Source: Prorocentrum cordatum (Eukaryota > Sar > Dinophyceae > Prorocentrales > Prorocentraceae). From it: a stretch of 64,000 nucleotides of DNA. Position numbers and translations under genes: made by a program. Under the pieces are notes generated by a model, which was given only the letters and a program-made list of their open reading frames with translations, searched no databases and was not told the DNA's origin. Shown piece by piece: positions 19,171-29,086 of the stretch (positions within the stretch are counted from its first letter, which is position 1; each line of letters opens with the position of its first letter). The stretch covers positions 35,001 through 99,000 of the forward strand of contig CAUYUJ010021047.1 in assembly GCA_963575745.1 (NCBI GenBank), written 5' to 3'.

Positions 19171-20148
19171 AAGCCTTTTGCGAAGCGCCCTCCGTCGTGA
19201 TTGGCTCTCCTCCACGGCGCGGGCACGCGCACGATCTGGGGCGACAAGAAGCCGGCGACAACCGACCACGCACACGTGACGGGGATGGCGGCGTCGATCG
19301 AGGAGCCGGGCCGGGCCGACCCGGGCCAGGCCCGCGAGGAGGCGAGCGGAGGAGCCGACGGAGCGGAGATCCCAAAGCTCGATCCTGAGCCCCCGATCGT
19401 CGGCCCCGGATCCGACACCAGCGGCGGCGGCGACGAGCCGAGCCGAGCCGGCCCCGGGAGCCAGGCCTGCGAGGAGGCGCTCGACGCCCTCCTGCGCCGC
19501 GAGGCGCAGGAGGGGGCCCTCCGCTTCGCGCCCCTGGAGGCGCACCTGCAGGCCGCCGCGCGCCGCCCCTCGCACGCTGTGTTTCGCACCTCGCCCCATC
19601 GACCTCGTCATCGTGCTCGTGCCCCGATGTCGTCCTCGGACCTCACCCTCGTCCCTCGTCGTCGCCGACTGCGCCGCCGCCGGCTGCGACCTGCGTTGTG
19701 GGCACTGCCTTCCGCTGGGCGCGGCCCGGTGGCCACCGTCCATGGGCACCGCCCAGAGGCCCCGGTGGCCCTCCGCGCAGTCGCCCTCCGCGCAGTGGCC
19801 CTCCGTCCAGTGGGCGGCCCCCCGCGCCGCCTCTTTTACCAAGCGCTGCTGGGCCCGGCATGGCCCGGCTGGGCGCGTCAGCTGCGGCGACGCGCCGAAG
19901 GGGGGGGGGGGAAGAAGGAGGAGGAGGAGGAGGAGGAGGAGGAGGAGGAGGAGGAGGAGGAGGAGGGGGAGGAGGAGGAGGAGGAGGAAGGGATCCAGGG
20001 ATCGCATTGTTTTCACGCTGGGCGTTTTCACCCGCTTCCAGGCCCCAGGGTCAGGCAGATCGGTCTGGCTCGGAAAGTGCCGCAGGAGCACATGCGCCGC
20101 TTGGCCGGGCTGGTTGCCCCATGCGTGCAGTCAGTGACCCTTCTTTCA
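19171..20148. other. GC-rich stretch with long open frames, unassigned
   Basis: Several frames are open across 19201-20137 on both strands, with one Ala/Arg/Glu-rich plus-strand frame around 19450-19600. No domain can be recognised and a (GGA)n tract (19917-19988) breaks it. An exon cannot be excluded. Confidence 0.3.
19917..19988 (+). repeat. (GGA)n microsatellite
   Basis: GGA repeat of about 70 bp, nearly pure. Confidence 0.95.
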
Positions 20149-20376
20149 AGCAGTGGCGAAGCGTTCCAGCTTGCTTACAGTCCTGCCAAAGAATGTTCCA
20201 AGAACCTTTTGTGCTCTGCACGCATTGTTCTCAGAACATTTCTTGCTGAGACTGTCTTGTTTTATCACAGCGGGTCCGTGTTCCAAGAACGTCGTTTTTG
20301 TTATTCGAACCTATTTGGGGTTCTAAGAACGTGCCGTGGTAGGCCCATAGGAATGCAGGGACGGTCGGTCCCTGAT
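20149..20376 (+). mobile_element. R11 inverted-repeat element, copy 2
   Basis: It starts AGCAGTGGCGAAGCGTTCCA and ends GACGGTCGGTCCCTGATC. Internal TTCCAAGAAC, GTTCTAAGAAC and TTTTGGGGTTCTA-like motifs occur in the same order as in copy 1 at 12053-12257. Confidence 0.7.
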
Positions 20377-21560
20377 CAATTCTTCGTGGAACGGTTGTCC
20401 GGCGGCAAGCAGATTCGAAGGGCGGGCGCCGTGCTGCTCCGGCCGCCACCGAGGCTCGGGCTCCACCACGCACTGCGCCGCGCGCGGTGAATCTCACGCG
20501 CCCCGCGCGCGACGGCCCGGGCTCACCCGGCCGCAGCTGGAGCGCCGGCTCGACGACCTCGTCGGGCCGGGCGTCACGGCGGCACGTCCGGTTTTTGCAC
20601 GGTTCCTGCCAGGGATCACACGAGGGTCGCTCCGACACCCGCAGGGCTACGGCCGCTGTCTGGGCGGCTCCTCGGGCGTGGGCCGCAGTGCGCCACGGGG
20701 CGCCCATCGCTGCTGCCCCCTCGGACCTCTTCCGCGGTTCCGTGCGTGAGGCCACGCGCGGGCACGATGCCAGCGCGCGCACTGGTGGCCCGCGCACACC
20801 AAAGGCAGCGACAGCAGTGCTGCAGCATGCTCCTCCTCCCCTCGTCGCCGTAGTCTCCTCCTCCTCCTCCTCCTCCTCCTCCTCCTCCTCCTCCTCCTCC
20901 TCCTCCTCCTCCTCCCTTCGTCGCCGTAGTCTCCTCCTCCCCCCCCCCTCCCCCCCTCCTGGCTTGCTGTTTCGCTACATCGTGCCGCCTCTTGGGCCGT
21001 TGGATACTCGAGGGCGCGCTTTCCTGAGCATTTCCGGGCCGCACGTCGCGACGCTGCTTCTCCTTCTACCCGCGCGCACTATATGCTGCGATTCGGGGCC
21101 AGATTTGTATCAGCCTTCTCCTTTTCCCTCATTCCCTGTGTTCCTCCTCCTCCGCCTCGTCCTTTTCATTCGCTTTCGCTCGCATTTGCGTGGCGGGTTT
21201 CGTGACAAGATTTGTTGTGTGCTGATGCGCCGCGGAAATGTTACACTTAGCACTGGCGTTCTTCCCTGAGCTCCCGCCGCGGAAACAGATATTGGGACTA
21301 TGTGGCATGGCTCCGGTCGTGACGCTTCGTGGTATTGCAGTGTTGTTTGTAACGTCGAATCTCAGGGACCGCGCGCCTACAGGCCCCCGCGTGCCGATCA
21401 CGAAGCTGTGACGAAGCGCCCCGTCTCGCTTATAGGCCCACAACTGAGAACCTCTCGTGGCTTGCACCAGACGTTTTTAGAACGCTTTTGGTCGAGGCAG
21501 TTGCGTTCGGATCCATAGGTTTCTATGTGAGCAAGTGGCTCACGCCATTCCGCCGACCCC
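20377..21560. other. Unassigned; contains a (CTC)n tract
   Basis: 20858-20912 is (CTC)n. A plus-strand frame at about 20500-20600 reads LTRPQLERRLDDLVGPG and could be an isolated exon, but nothing nearby supports it. The rest shows nothing. Confidence 0.35.
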
Positions 21561-21599
21561 CAGCAGGGGTCAAAGCTTGCGAAGATCGTTGGAATTATC

Positions 21600-22260
21600 T
21601 AGTGGCCTTCGGCCAAACCCGCCAGTTTTCCCGTTCTGTGGGTCAGGAGCCTCATGGATGAATATGAGGGTCTCTTGGGATGCTTTTGAGGGGCCTGTTG
21701 GAGAGCTTTCGGGTGCATTCGGGGAGGCTTTGGGGGGCCTCTTGGGGGCTTCTTGGGGGCTTCTTAGGGGCGTCTTGGGGGTCGTCTTGGAGGCATGTTG
21801 GGGGCGCCTCTCGGGGGAGCCCCAGGATCCTCTGGGGGGCTCTTGGGGCCATCTTGTGGGGAAAGCTTGGAAATGTCGGTTCATATTCCTCCTCTTGTGC
21901 TCTCTTAGGGCCCTATTGGGGCTCTCTTGGGCCGTCTTCGGGGCCGCTGCGGCGTCTCAGGAGCCTCATCGGCTGTCTTGTGACGATTTGTGGGGCCCTG
22001 GGGCCCCTTGGGCAATCTTAGAAGCTGTCAAGATGAAATAGGCGAGTGTGCTAAACATGCATGTTTTCGCCAAGGATTGCGACGATGTTTGCCTCTTGGG
22101 GCCTTCTAGGCGGTTCAGTTGGAACACTTTCTGGCCGTTTCGGGGGCCTTGTGGGCCGTCTTGCAGTCATCCTGGGTCGTCGTGGGGCTACTCTGGGCCG
22201 TCTCGACGCTCTCTTCGGTTGTCTTGGCGCTCCGTCTGGACCCTCGTGAGGCTTTTTAAT
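21600..22260 (+). repeat. Degenerate CTTGGGGGC-type tandem repeat
   Basis: Short imperfect units such as GGGGGCTTCTTGGGGGC, GGGGCGTCTTGGGGG and GGGGCCATCTTG recur every 12-25 bp. Similar stretches lie at about 48770-48830 and 61855-62010. Confidence 0.6.
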
Positions 22261-22619
22261 GGCTCAAAGCGCCCCATGGTTGCGTTGACGAGCTCGTGCC
22301 GCCCCGCCCCTGCCCTCCAACCCCCCACAACTGTCCCACACGCCTTTTCACCCCCAGCAAGCGGGGGTCGACGGCTCAGAGCTTTGTTCCTGTACTGAGA
22401 CTTGTGGTCTTCCCAGAGAACATCTCGTGGCAGGCCCATGCGGAAGGCAGGCGAGGTCTAACCCCGCGCCGCCCCGCTTCCGACCGCCGGCGGGCCTGGC
22501 GTCGTGAACTTCGGGGGCGGCAAAGGGGGGTTGATGATTGGGGGGGATACCATGACGGGGGCCATGATAGGTCCCCAGATTTCATGGCCCTTCTTCTTAT
22601 TATTTCAATACGTCCCCTG

Positions 22620-22965
22620 GTTCCCCCTGGTCTGCGCACATGCCCTGGAAACGACAGGGCAGTGTTTTTACCAGTTCCGTTTTGCCGTTGTTTTGCTGGT
22701 TCCATCGCCGTTTTTGTTGTTGGTTCCGTCGCGTTTTTTCTGTTTTTTTCTGTTTTGCTCCCGGAGCCGTTTTTGTTGCCACTTCTGGGGCCCGGTCTGG
22801 GCCCTGGAAACGACAGGGTAGTTCTTGTTGCCGGTTTTCCGTTTCGCCGTTGATTTGCCAGGTCCATCGTCGTTTTTGTTGCCGGTTCCGTCGCCGTTAT
22901 TTTTCTGTTGCTGGTTCCTGCTCCTTGCCCGGAAGTTGTTTTTTTTTGCCGATTCTGAGGCCCGT
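22620..22965 (+). repeat. R7 dispersed repeat (GCCGTTTTTGTTGCCGGTTCC type), copy 1
   Basis: It starts with CCCTGGAAACGACAGGG and continues with imperfect GTTCCGTTTTGCCGTTG, GCCGTTTTTGTTG and GGTTCC units; a second CCCTGGAAACGACAGGG sits at about 22801. The same start and units occur at 63655-63850. Confidence 0.75.
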
Positions 22966-23117
22966 TAAGGTTTGGACTTCCAGGGATTGCGCATTGAACA
23001 ATCAAGACGTTGGTTCTCTTGGAACGGGTCCTGCGGGGAATTTTGCCCCCGTGACGCCACTGCACCGACCGCTGCTGGCCGCCATGTCGGAAGCCCACGC
23101 CTCAGACGGTTCCGGAA

Positions 23118-23283
23118 GTTATCTTACCAGTTTGAAGCATATCCCTATCCCTGTGTTTGGCATCACCTCACCTCGATGCCGATCTTAAGGATTCCCTCGG
23201 TTTCTGAGGGCACATCCCTAAGATTGTCCTCGCTTTTTGCTCGCCCATCTCAGGGATAGGGATAAGTTCGAGGCTGGTTATTA
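23118..23283. mobile_element. Hairpin element with about 40-bp imperfect arms
   Basis: The left arm TTATCTTACCAGTTTGAAGC then ATATCCCTATCCCTG is mirrored by the right arm, which read inverted is ATAATAACCAGCCTCGAACT then TATCCCTATCCCTGAGATGG. No ORF. Confidence 0.6.
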
Positions 23284-24150
23284 TCGAAGGCCAGGTCTTC
23301 GCTTCGGAGGTTTCGTGCGTTTTCGCAGGTTCCGGGGCAAAATAATACCCCTGGGGTCGGTGGTCGTCGTGATCGTTTCCGCGGCATGGTGTCGTCATGG
23401 TTCTGCTGCGCTTCCTCCTTTGGAAATTGCACTCTGGGAGGTTTCAAGAAGTGGCGCCGAGGAGGTCGAGGGAGACGACGAAGCGGCGAGCGACAGCCTG
23501 CTACAGAACTTCTCCCGTTCCTCCTCCTCCGCTGTGTTGTGTTGCCGATTGTAGTGTTGCTGATTGTCATTCGCCTGCTCCAGCCATGAGTCCTGGAGAG
23601 GGAGCCACGAGGGATGGCGAGTGTTTGACATCGGCGGGGACTGCGATCCCATGCCGCCCATCGGTCGCTCCTGATCTGCTGAGCTTTGACGCTTGACCAC
23701 TCGATGTTCGCCGCCGCCACCGCCTCCTCCGCTCGGACGCGCCGTGCGACCGCCAGCGTGGCGATGCACGGGCCGGCGTCTCCTCCTCCTCTGTGCTGTG
23801 CCAGACAGGGCCCGAAGCTGCACACGGGCGGCCCCCACCTTCAGGCGCGGCGAGGACGAGGACAAATCCGTTCCAGAGCGCCCCTCATCTTCCCCCTCCT
23901 CCTCCTCCTTTTACGTCAAACCTCCTCCTCCTCCTCCTCCTCCTCCTCCTCCTCCTCCTCCTCATCATCATCATCATCATCATCATTCTTCTCCTCCCCC
24001 CCACTCCCACCCTCCCCTTAGGGGCCTTCTCGGGCAGCGCCAGGACGAGGACTGATCCGTTCCAGAGCGTGCCAGAACGCTCTCAGAGCGTCAAACAAAG
24101 CGACTCAGGAAGAACGATGGGTCCCGTGGAATGGGTCGAGATTCGTCGGA
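23284..24150. other. Unassigned; (CTC)n-(ATC)n tract near the end
   Basis: 23922-23990 is a CTC run passing into ATC. Open frames on both strands at 23250-23865 show no recognisable domain. A palindromic CCAGAACGCTCTCAGAGCG motif lies near 24075. Confidence 0.4.
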
Positions 24151-24321
24151 GGGGGAAAAGGTCCCCATACCTCTATACCTCTACCCCCTCGGCCATTTTC
24201 CCCTTTTTGGGCCTCCTTGGAGGCCCTTGTCGCCACTGCTGGATTCTCCTCGAAATCCTGGTCAGAACACACCCCGGGAGAGGTCGGGGGCGGAAGCGGT
24301 ATCGGTACCTTCGATTTCCCC
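24151..24321 (+). mobile_element. R4 inverted-repeat element, copy 1
   Basis: It starts GGGGGAAAAGGTCCCCATAC and ends GCGGTATCGGTACCTTCGAT plus TTCCCC. The ends are imperfect inverted repeats. The core is GGCCTCCTTGGAGGCC, then TCGCCACTGCTGGATTC and CTGGTCAGAACACAC. Other copies are at 35641-35977, 46174-46335 and 59128-59468. A CCCGTG.AATGGGTCGAGA motif lies on both flanks. Confidence 0.75.
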
Positions 24322-24916
24322 AAGAATGACCCGTCCCGTGAAATGGGTCGAGACTGTGGGGTCGACGTTGTGCAACAAATCATGACGTCGGGGGTTTGGG
24401 ATGCACGCGCATGGAAGTCGAGGACTTCAGGGGAAGAGCACTGAGTCGGACGGGGCCAGGGCGCTCCCAGAGCGTTCTGGAACGCTCTGAGAAGGCCGCT
24501 GCGCCCGAAGCATCGTCCAGAGCCGCCGGATCTCAGGGAGCCTTGACTTATCCTCCCCGGTGAGTGTTGTATTCGTCCTGGCTTCGTCTCAGGTTCCCGG
24601 CCGCCCGGTCCGTCTGCTCCTCTCCCCCCCCCCCCCTGGCCCTTGACGGCGAGGATCCGACCGTTCCCCCCCCCCCCGCCATCCCGCGCTCCCCCCTCCC
24701 CTGGTGCTTGACGGCGAGGACCCGGCCGCCCCCCCCCCCCCCGCGCGCTGTCAGAGAAGCTGGCTCCAGGACCTGTTCGGGGGCGCCTCTCCGCCCAGGG
24801 CCTGTGGAGCGGGGCCGTTCGGCAGCAGCTTCTGGCGGCCATATGTGCGTCATCTGAAAATTCGCGATTCGGTCCTTCGGGTGCACTGCCGCAGGCCTAG
24901 AGGTTGACACCAACAA
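24322..24916. other. Unassigned; palindromic CAGAGCGTTCTGGAACGCTC motif and poly-C runs
   Basis: The GAGCGTTCTGGAACGCTC palindrome at about 24470-24495 recurs in related form near 24075 and 26252-26300. 24625-24745 has poly-C runs between two GCTTGACGGCGAGGA-like motifs. No gene. Confidence 0.45.
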
Positions 24917-25171
24917 TTATATCGGCGTTGTGCCTCCAGCGAGGGAAGAAGATCCCGATCTAGGCGACGATGGTAATACTCTGGCTTTCAAGGTGACCGA
25001 AATATTACCACCGGCGCTGGAATCTAGGATCACCTTCCCCCTGTGGAGGTAGCCCCCTGTGTTGGTGCTGGTGCCCATTGCCAGGCCTCCAGCAGTTTCG
25101 TGCGCTAGCGTCTGGTATCCGATGGGAAATCGCTGACCCAGCGCCGATGTGGCATCAATGACGTCGATCAT
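24917..25171 (-). CDS. Possible minus-strand exon of unknown function, next to a MITE insertion
   Basis: Read on the minus strand from ATG at 25171, the frame gives a protein-like sequence of mixed composition (ATSALGQRFPIGYQTLAHET, then GGLAMGTSTNTGGYLHRGKV), unlike the Arg/Pro/Gly-rich noise elsewhere. I do not recognise the family. MITE-8 copy e sits 8 bp upstream (minus sense) with an exact octamer duplication. Removing it mentally extends the same frame upstream through a hydrophobic RAILLALAMIDVID segment. The ATG is therefore probably not the original start, and the exon may have been interrupted. No splice sites could be fixed. Confidence 0.3.
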   Translation of the reverse strand: MIDVIDATSALGQRFPIGYQTLAHETAGGLAMGTSTNTGGYLHRGKVILDSSAGGNISVTLKARVLPSSPRSGSSSLAGGTTPI

Positions 25172-25179
25172 CGCAAGAG

Positions 25180-25334
25180 TTAAGTCGGGTCTGTCCCTGT
25201 ACGGGAGGGATTTTCAAAAAGTAGTCAAACATAGTTTTATGTTTCTACTATGTTTGGTCATGTTTGGAGTTCTTTTGTATTATGTTTCATTTTTCGCCCA
25301 AAATCCCCCTGTAGGGGGGACAGGCCCGACCTGA
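25180..25334 (+). mobile_element. MITE-8 copy e, perfect 8-bp duplication
   Basis: The left end TTAAGTCGGGTCTGTCCCTG and right end GGGGGACAGGCCCGACCTGA are inverted. Exact octamer CGCAAGAG at 25172-25179 and 25335-25342. The interior has CAAAAAGTAGTCAAACATAG, shared with other copies. Confidence 0.93.
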
Positions 25335-25342
25335 CGCAAGAG

Positions 25343-25773
25343 CCAGGAGGATGGCACGGGAGGCTCCCCCGTGAGCCGTCGCGGGAGGATCGAGCCGCGG
25401 CGGCGAGGGCGCCAGAGGTCAGGAGCCAGCAGGAACAAAAACAGTGAGTCGGACTGTCTCGCGAGTCCTGCGCTGCGGACCTCGCGTGCGGCCTCGTCGT
25501 GCGTCCTCGAGGGTCCTCGCCGTGCGTTCTCGGCACGGGATGCTGGCCTCGCGGGCCGGGGGGGGCCGCAGTCGTGTGCATGGCTGGGCGCGTCCGCCTG
25601 TCCCGGGCTCACTGCAAAGGAGGACTCCCCCCCCCCCCCCAAAAGGGATCCGGGGCGCCCAGAGCGAAGCCTCGATTGTGCCCCGCGTCCGGGGCAGGGG
25701 GGGGCAGAGAGAGAGAGAGAGGAGAGGAAGAGAGAGAAAGAGAGGGAGAGCAACAAAAAAGGGGAGAGAAAAT

Positions 25774-25805
<32 letters not shown>

Positions 25806-26961
25806 CTCCCCTCCCCGCCGTGCAGGGGCTCCTCGGGGCTCGGCGCCCCCTCCCCCGCGCGCGCCTGCCCAGCCCCCGAGAGGCCGTGTCCGGGGTGGCC
25901 GTGACGCTCGGCGGGCGAGAGGGCGCAGGCCTCGCCCCGCGGGGGCCCCTGGGAGGAGCAGAGGCGGAGGGCGTGGGGGGCACTGCCGGGAGGCTGGCCT
26001 GTCAGGCGCCCTCCTCCTCCCCCTCCCCCTCCTCCTCCTCCTCCTCGTCCTCCTCCCCCTCCTCCTCCTCCTCCCCCTCCCCTGGAGGAGCAGGCGGAGG
26101 GCGTGGGGGACACTGCCGGGGAGGGCGGCCTGTCAGTCGCTGGGGTCGGCGTGGGCGAGGCACGCACCTAAAACGACGCGAAGATCGGGACAAAATCGGG
26201 TCGGGATAGCTCGAAATCGGGTTTGGAGGACGTATGGGGCGCCGCGGCCGCTCCAGAGCGTTCGGGAACGCTCTGAGAGCGCTCCGGGACGCTCTGGAGT
26301 GATTTATCCCGATCCTAGCCCTGTTTTAGCACAGAGTTGGGGACCAAGGGAGAGCGGCGGGCCGTCTGCGCCCGCACGGGCGCGTCGGCTGCCCGCGCGA
26401 GCTCGCGCGCGAGCGCCCTCGATGCCGCAGTGGCGTGCCGCGCTGGCGGCCCGCGTGAGCCGCCGCGTGAGGCCGCGGTGCCCCCTCTCGCCTGCAGCAG
26501 GAGCTTGACGACGAGGAGCCTTCCACGCGAAACCCAGCCCTGAGACCCCAGGGGGTGCACCGACTTTTTGGTGCGGGGACGTCACGCTTGCCCATAGCAG
26601 AGCCGCCGACACCCCGCAAACCCCGGGCACCCTGGAGGCCGCCCGTCTTTCCAGTGCCCCGGCCCTTCGAGGCCGGGCGCGCCGGCCCTCCGGATATGTG
26701 CGCGTCCCGCGCGCGGCCTCCCTGGCTTCCCACACGGAGGGGGTCCAGCCTGGCGTGTGTGCAGGCCTCTTGGCGGCAGTGGCTCACGGGAGCCTCGGAG
26801 GTTCTGCTGGCCTTTGTTGTCGCCAGGGGGTCACCCCTGGATGACGGGCCAGGTGTCCACCACCACTGCCGTAGACAGGACGGGGGCAAAGGGAGGGTGG
26901 GGAGGTCCCCCTCCTCCTCCCCCTCCTCCTCCCCCTCCTCCTCCTCCTCCTCCTCCTCCTC
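25343..26961. repeat. GA-rich, CCT-rich and palindromic sequence upstream of LINE copy A
   Basis: It contains an imperfect (GA)n tract at 25695-25805, CCT-rich tract at 26008-26090 flanked by two GGAGGGCGTGGGGG-like copies, the GAGCGTTCGGGAACGCTC palindrome near 26255, and a (CCT)n tract at 26908-26961 that abuts the LINE. Open frames here have no recognisable domain; the very long frame entering ORF2 of the LINE is discussed there. Confidence 0.6.
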
Positions 26962-27105
26962 TGGCTCAAGACCCATGCTTTGGCGGGCTGAGCCCGCATT
27001 GGCAAAAACGGATACCGCTAGTCCGCGGCAGTTATCAACCTTTCAGGAGGTCCCTCAGTCGAGGGGTTCGCGAGCCTCCATCATCCCTTTCCTCTTTCTC
27101 GCGCC

Positions 27106-28353
27106 ATGGCTCCTGCAGGCTCTGACGAGTGGGAGCGCCGACCGTGGGTTCAGGCCTCCAGGCCCCGTCGCTGGGGGGGCACCATACCTGAGGGCGGGGC
27201 TTCATCGGCTGCCAAGTGGGAGTCCTGGGACGGCCAGCGAGCCAAGCACGAGGAAGTATGGAAGACGGTGGCGGGTCCCAAAGGTGAAATTCTATGCCAC
27301 CACTGCGGTTGCCGTAAGAACTCTAAAGGATCGATGTGCTGCAAGCATTGTGGCCAGAAGCTCGGTACACGACCCCAACCTCTGGAAGACTCTGGTGGCC
27401 CCAAGTCGTCGGATGAGTCGGGGAAGGGAGCGAGCAAGGGGAAGAAAGGATACAAAGTCGGCAAGGGTGATCCTCTCGGTGGCAAAGGCGCTGGCAACCT
27501 CTCCTCTGCTCTCCCTCCTGGACCCGTTCCCGAGATTCCTCAGGCCAAGGCCCTCGAACTACAGCGTTTGGCTCGGGAAGCTGGGGACGCTGCGGGGGCC
27601 GCGCGATATGGAGCACTGGCGCAGAGGGCGGCTCCACCCCCGAAGCCGTCGGGGAGGCAGCGGCTCGTGGCTGCTGAGCAGAAGCAGGAGAAGCTGGAGA
27701 AGCGCCTCAAGGTCGAGTTCGAGAAGCTGCAGCGCTGGCGTCGAGCTACTGACGAGCTGGCGGCCACGGTGGGGACCCTGGCTGACGAGCTGCAGGCCGC
27801 CGATGGCGAGGTGGCAGCCGCCTTGGTGGAGCTCCAGAGCCAGCACAAAGGACCACCAGCGACGGAGTCCAGAGGCCCCGCGAGCATCAGCCTGCGCAAG
27901 CTCATCGACGGGGAGATGGAGCTGGCTAGCCTTATTTCTTGCGACGATTTCATTGACGTGGAGGCGGTCAAGGGCAGCTACGAGGTGTCCGAGGATGACC
28001 TCCGCGAACTCGAGGAGCGCAAGAACGACGTGGCGAAGCAGCTGCAAGAGGTACTTGGTTCGGTGTTTCGGCAAGCGCTGGAGAAGGCCAACTCAGCCCA
28101 GGACCAGCACAAGGAGCATCTCAAGCGCCTCCAATCGAAGCGTCGACGCACGGCTGATGATGGGGAACAAGCATCGGACACAGGTGGGATCGAGTCTGGA
28201 ACAGGGACTTCGGCGAGCCCAGGGAGCGCGACAGCAGGCTCACCTACCGAGGCGTCGGTGGAGGAGGTGGGCAAGGCGGCCACACAGGTGGACATTCGCT
28301 CTCTGGTCGCTGCTGACGGTGGAGTGCAAGCGGCTAAACGGGCGGGGCTTTAG
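27106..28353 (+). CDS. LINE ORF1 protein, copy A (zinc ribbon and coiled coils)
   Basis: A 415-residue protein in a good initiation context (GCGCCATGG). Residues 64-82 form a double CxxC zinc ribbon (C64/C67 and C79/C82; CHHCG...CCKHCG). About 95-135 is Gly/Lys/Ser-rich and basic. About 188-247 and 294-346 look like coiled coils with many Glu/Lys/Leu heptad positions, and a KRRR cluster follows. This layout fits an RNA-binding, self-associating ORF1 protein of a LINE. Copy B encodes a near-identical 416-residue protein with mainly conservative differences, so the frame has been under selection. A second plus-strand frame (+1) is open along the whole gene; it is less conserved between the copies and is not taken as coding. 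The 5' leader between the SL remnant and the ATG is 135 nt. Confidence 0.85.
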   Translation: MAPAGSDEWERRPWVQASRPRRWGGTIPEGGASSAAKWESWDGQRAKHEEVWKTVAGPKGEILCHHCGCRKNSKGSMCCKHCGQKLGTRPQPLEDSGGPKSSDESGKGASKGKKGYKVGKGDPLGGKGAGNLSSALPPGPVPEIPQAKALELQRLAREAGDAAGAARYGALAQRAAPPPKPSGRQRLVAAEQKQEKLEKRLKVEFEKLQRWRRATDELAATVGTLADELQAADGEVAAALVELQSQHKGPPATESRGPASISLRKLIDGEMELASLISCDDFIDVEAVKGSYEVSEDDLRELEERKNDVAKQLQEVLGSVFRQALEKANSAQDQHKEHLKRLQSKRRRTADDGEQASDTGGIESGTGTSASPGSATAGSPTEASVEEVGKAATQVDIRSLVAADGGVQAAKRAGL

Positions 28354-29086
28354 CCACAGCGGGTGCTCGACACAGGTAGGGGCGTCGTGGCCGTGTTCGG
28401 CGACTCCTCTTTCCTGGTCATCGGGGGGCGCGGTGCGAGTGGGGACTGCCCGGCGGTGCGCCGTTAGTGACCCTCGCGCCGTTGCTCCCCGGCCCCGCGA
28501 ACGGCGCGGAGAGTTCAACTCTGCCTCTGGCTGGATGGAACAAAAATCGTCGAGGTTGTCTTCGTCGGTTGCGTGTCCATCGTCGGTGTCGCATACTCCC
28601 TGCGCTGCTGTGTCGCCGTCGGCTCCGCTGTCGGCAACTCCCTGGTCAGCGGTGGCGTCGTCGACTTCACGGGTGGCGACAACGAGCTTTGTCGGATCGG
28701 AGACCAGGTGCGCCTCGAGCCTGGTCTCCTCAGAGTTAAATTGCGAGGAGATGGGGCAACGGAGTTCGGTGATTGGTCAGTGCGCCGAGTACGTGTCAGC
28801 CATTCAGAACGCAGCCGTCAAGCCCACCCACAGCTTGGCGGCCTTCTCGTCCAAACCTTTGGCTGCACGCAGTGAAGGAATTTCAGCGTCAGAACGCGAC
28901 AGCCAGGTGCTCCTCGAACCTGGCTGTCTCAGAGTAGATTGCGAGAGCCCTTCGTGGGATTCGGGTGTTAGAACGCCAAATCCTGGGGGCAACCGATTTT
29001 CGGCTGTAGTGCCCTCCCAGGTTCAGTCGCCACGTGCTGGGTCTCGAGCCAAGGGAGTCAGTGTTGAGCAACCTCAAGGAGAAGCT

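Noticed and set aside
26555-29086. A 2356-residue open frame beginning upstream of LINE copy A and running through ORF1
   Set aside because: The part before ORF2 is open mainly because the sequence is GC-rich and repeat-rich. It overlaps the better conserved ORF1 frame, and its residues are poorly conserved between the two LINE copies. Only the part after ORF1 is kept as possibly coding.
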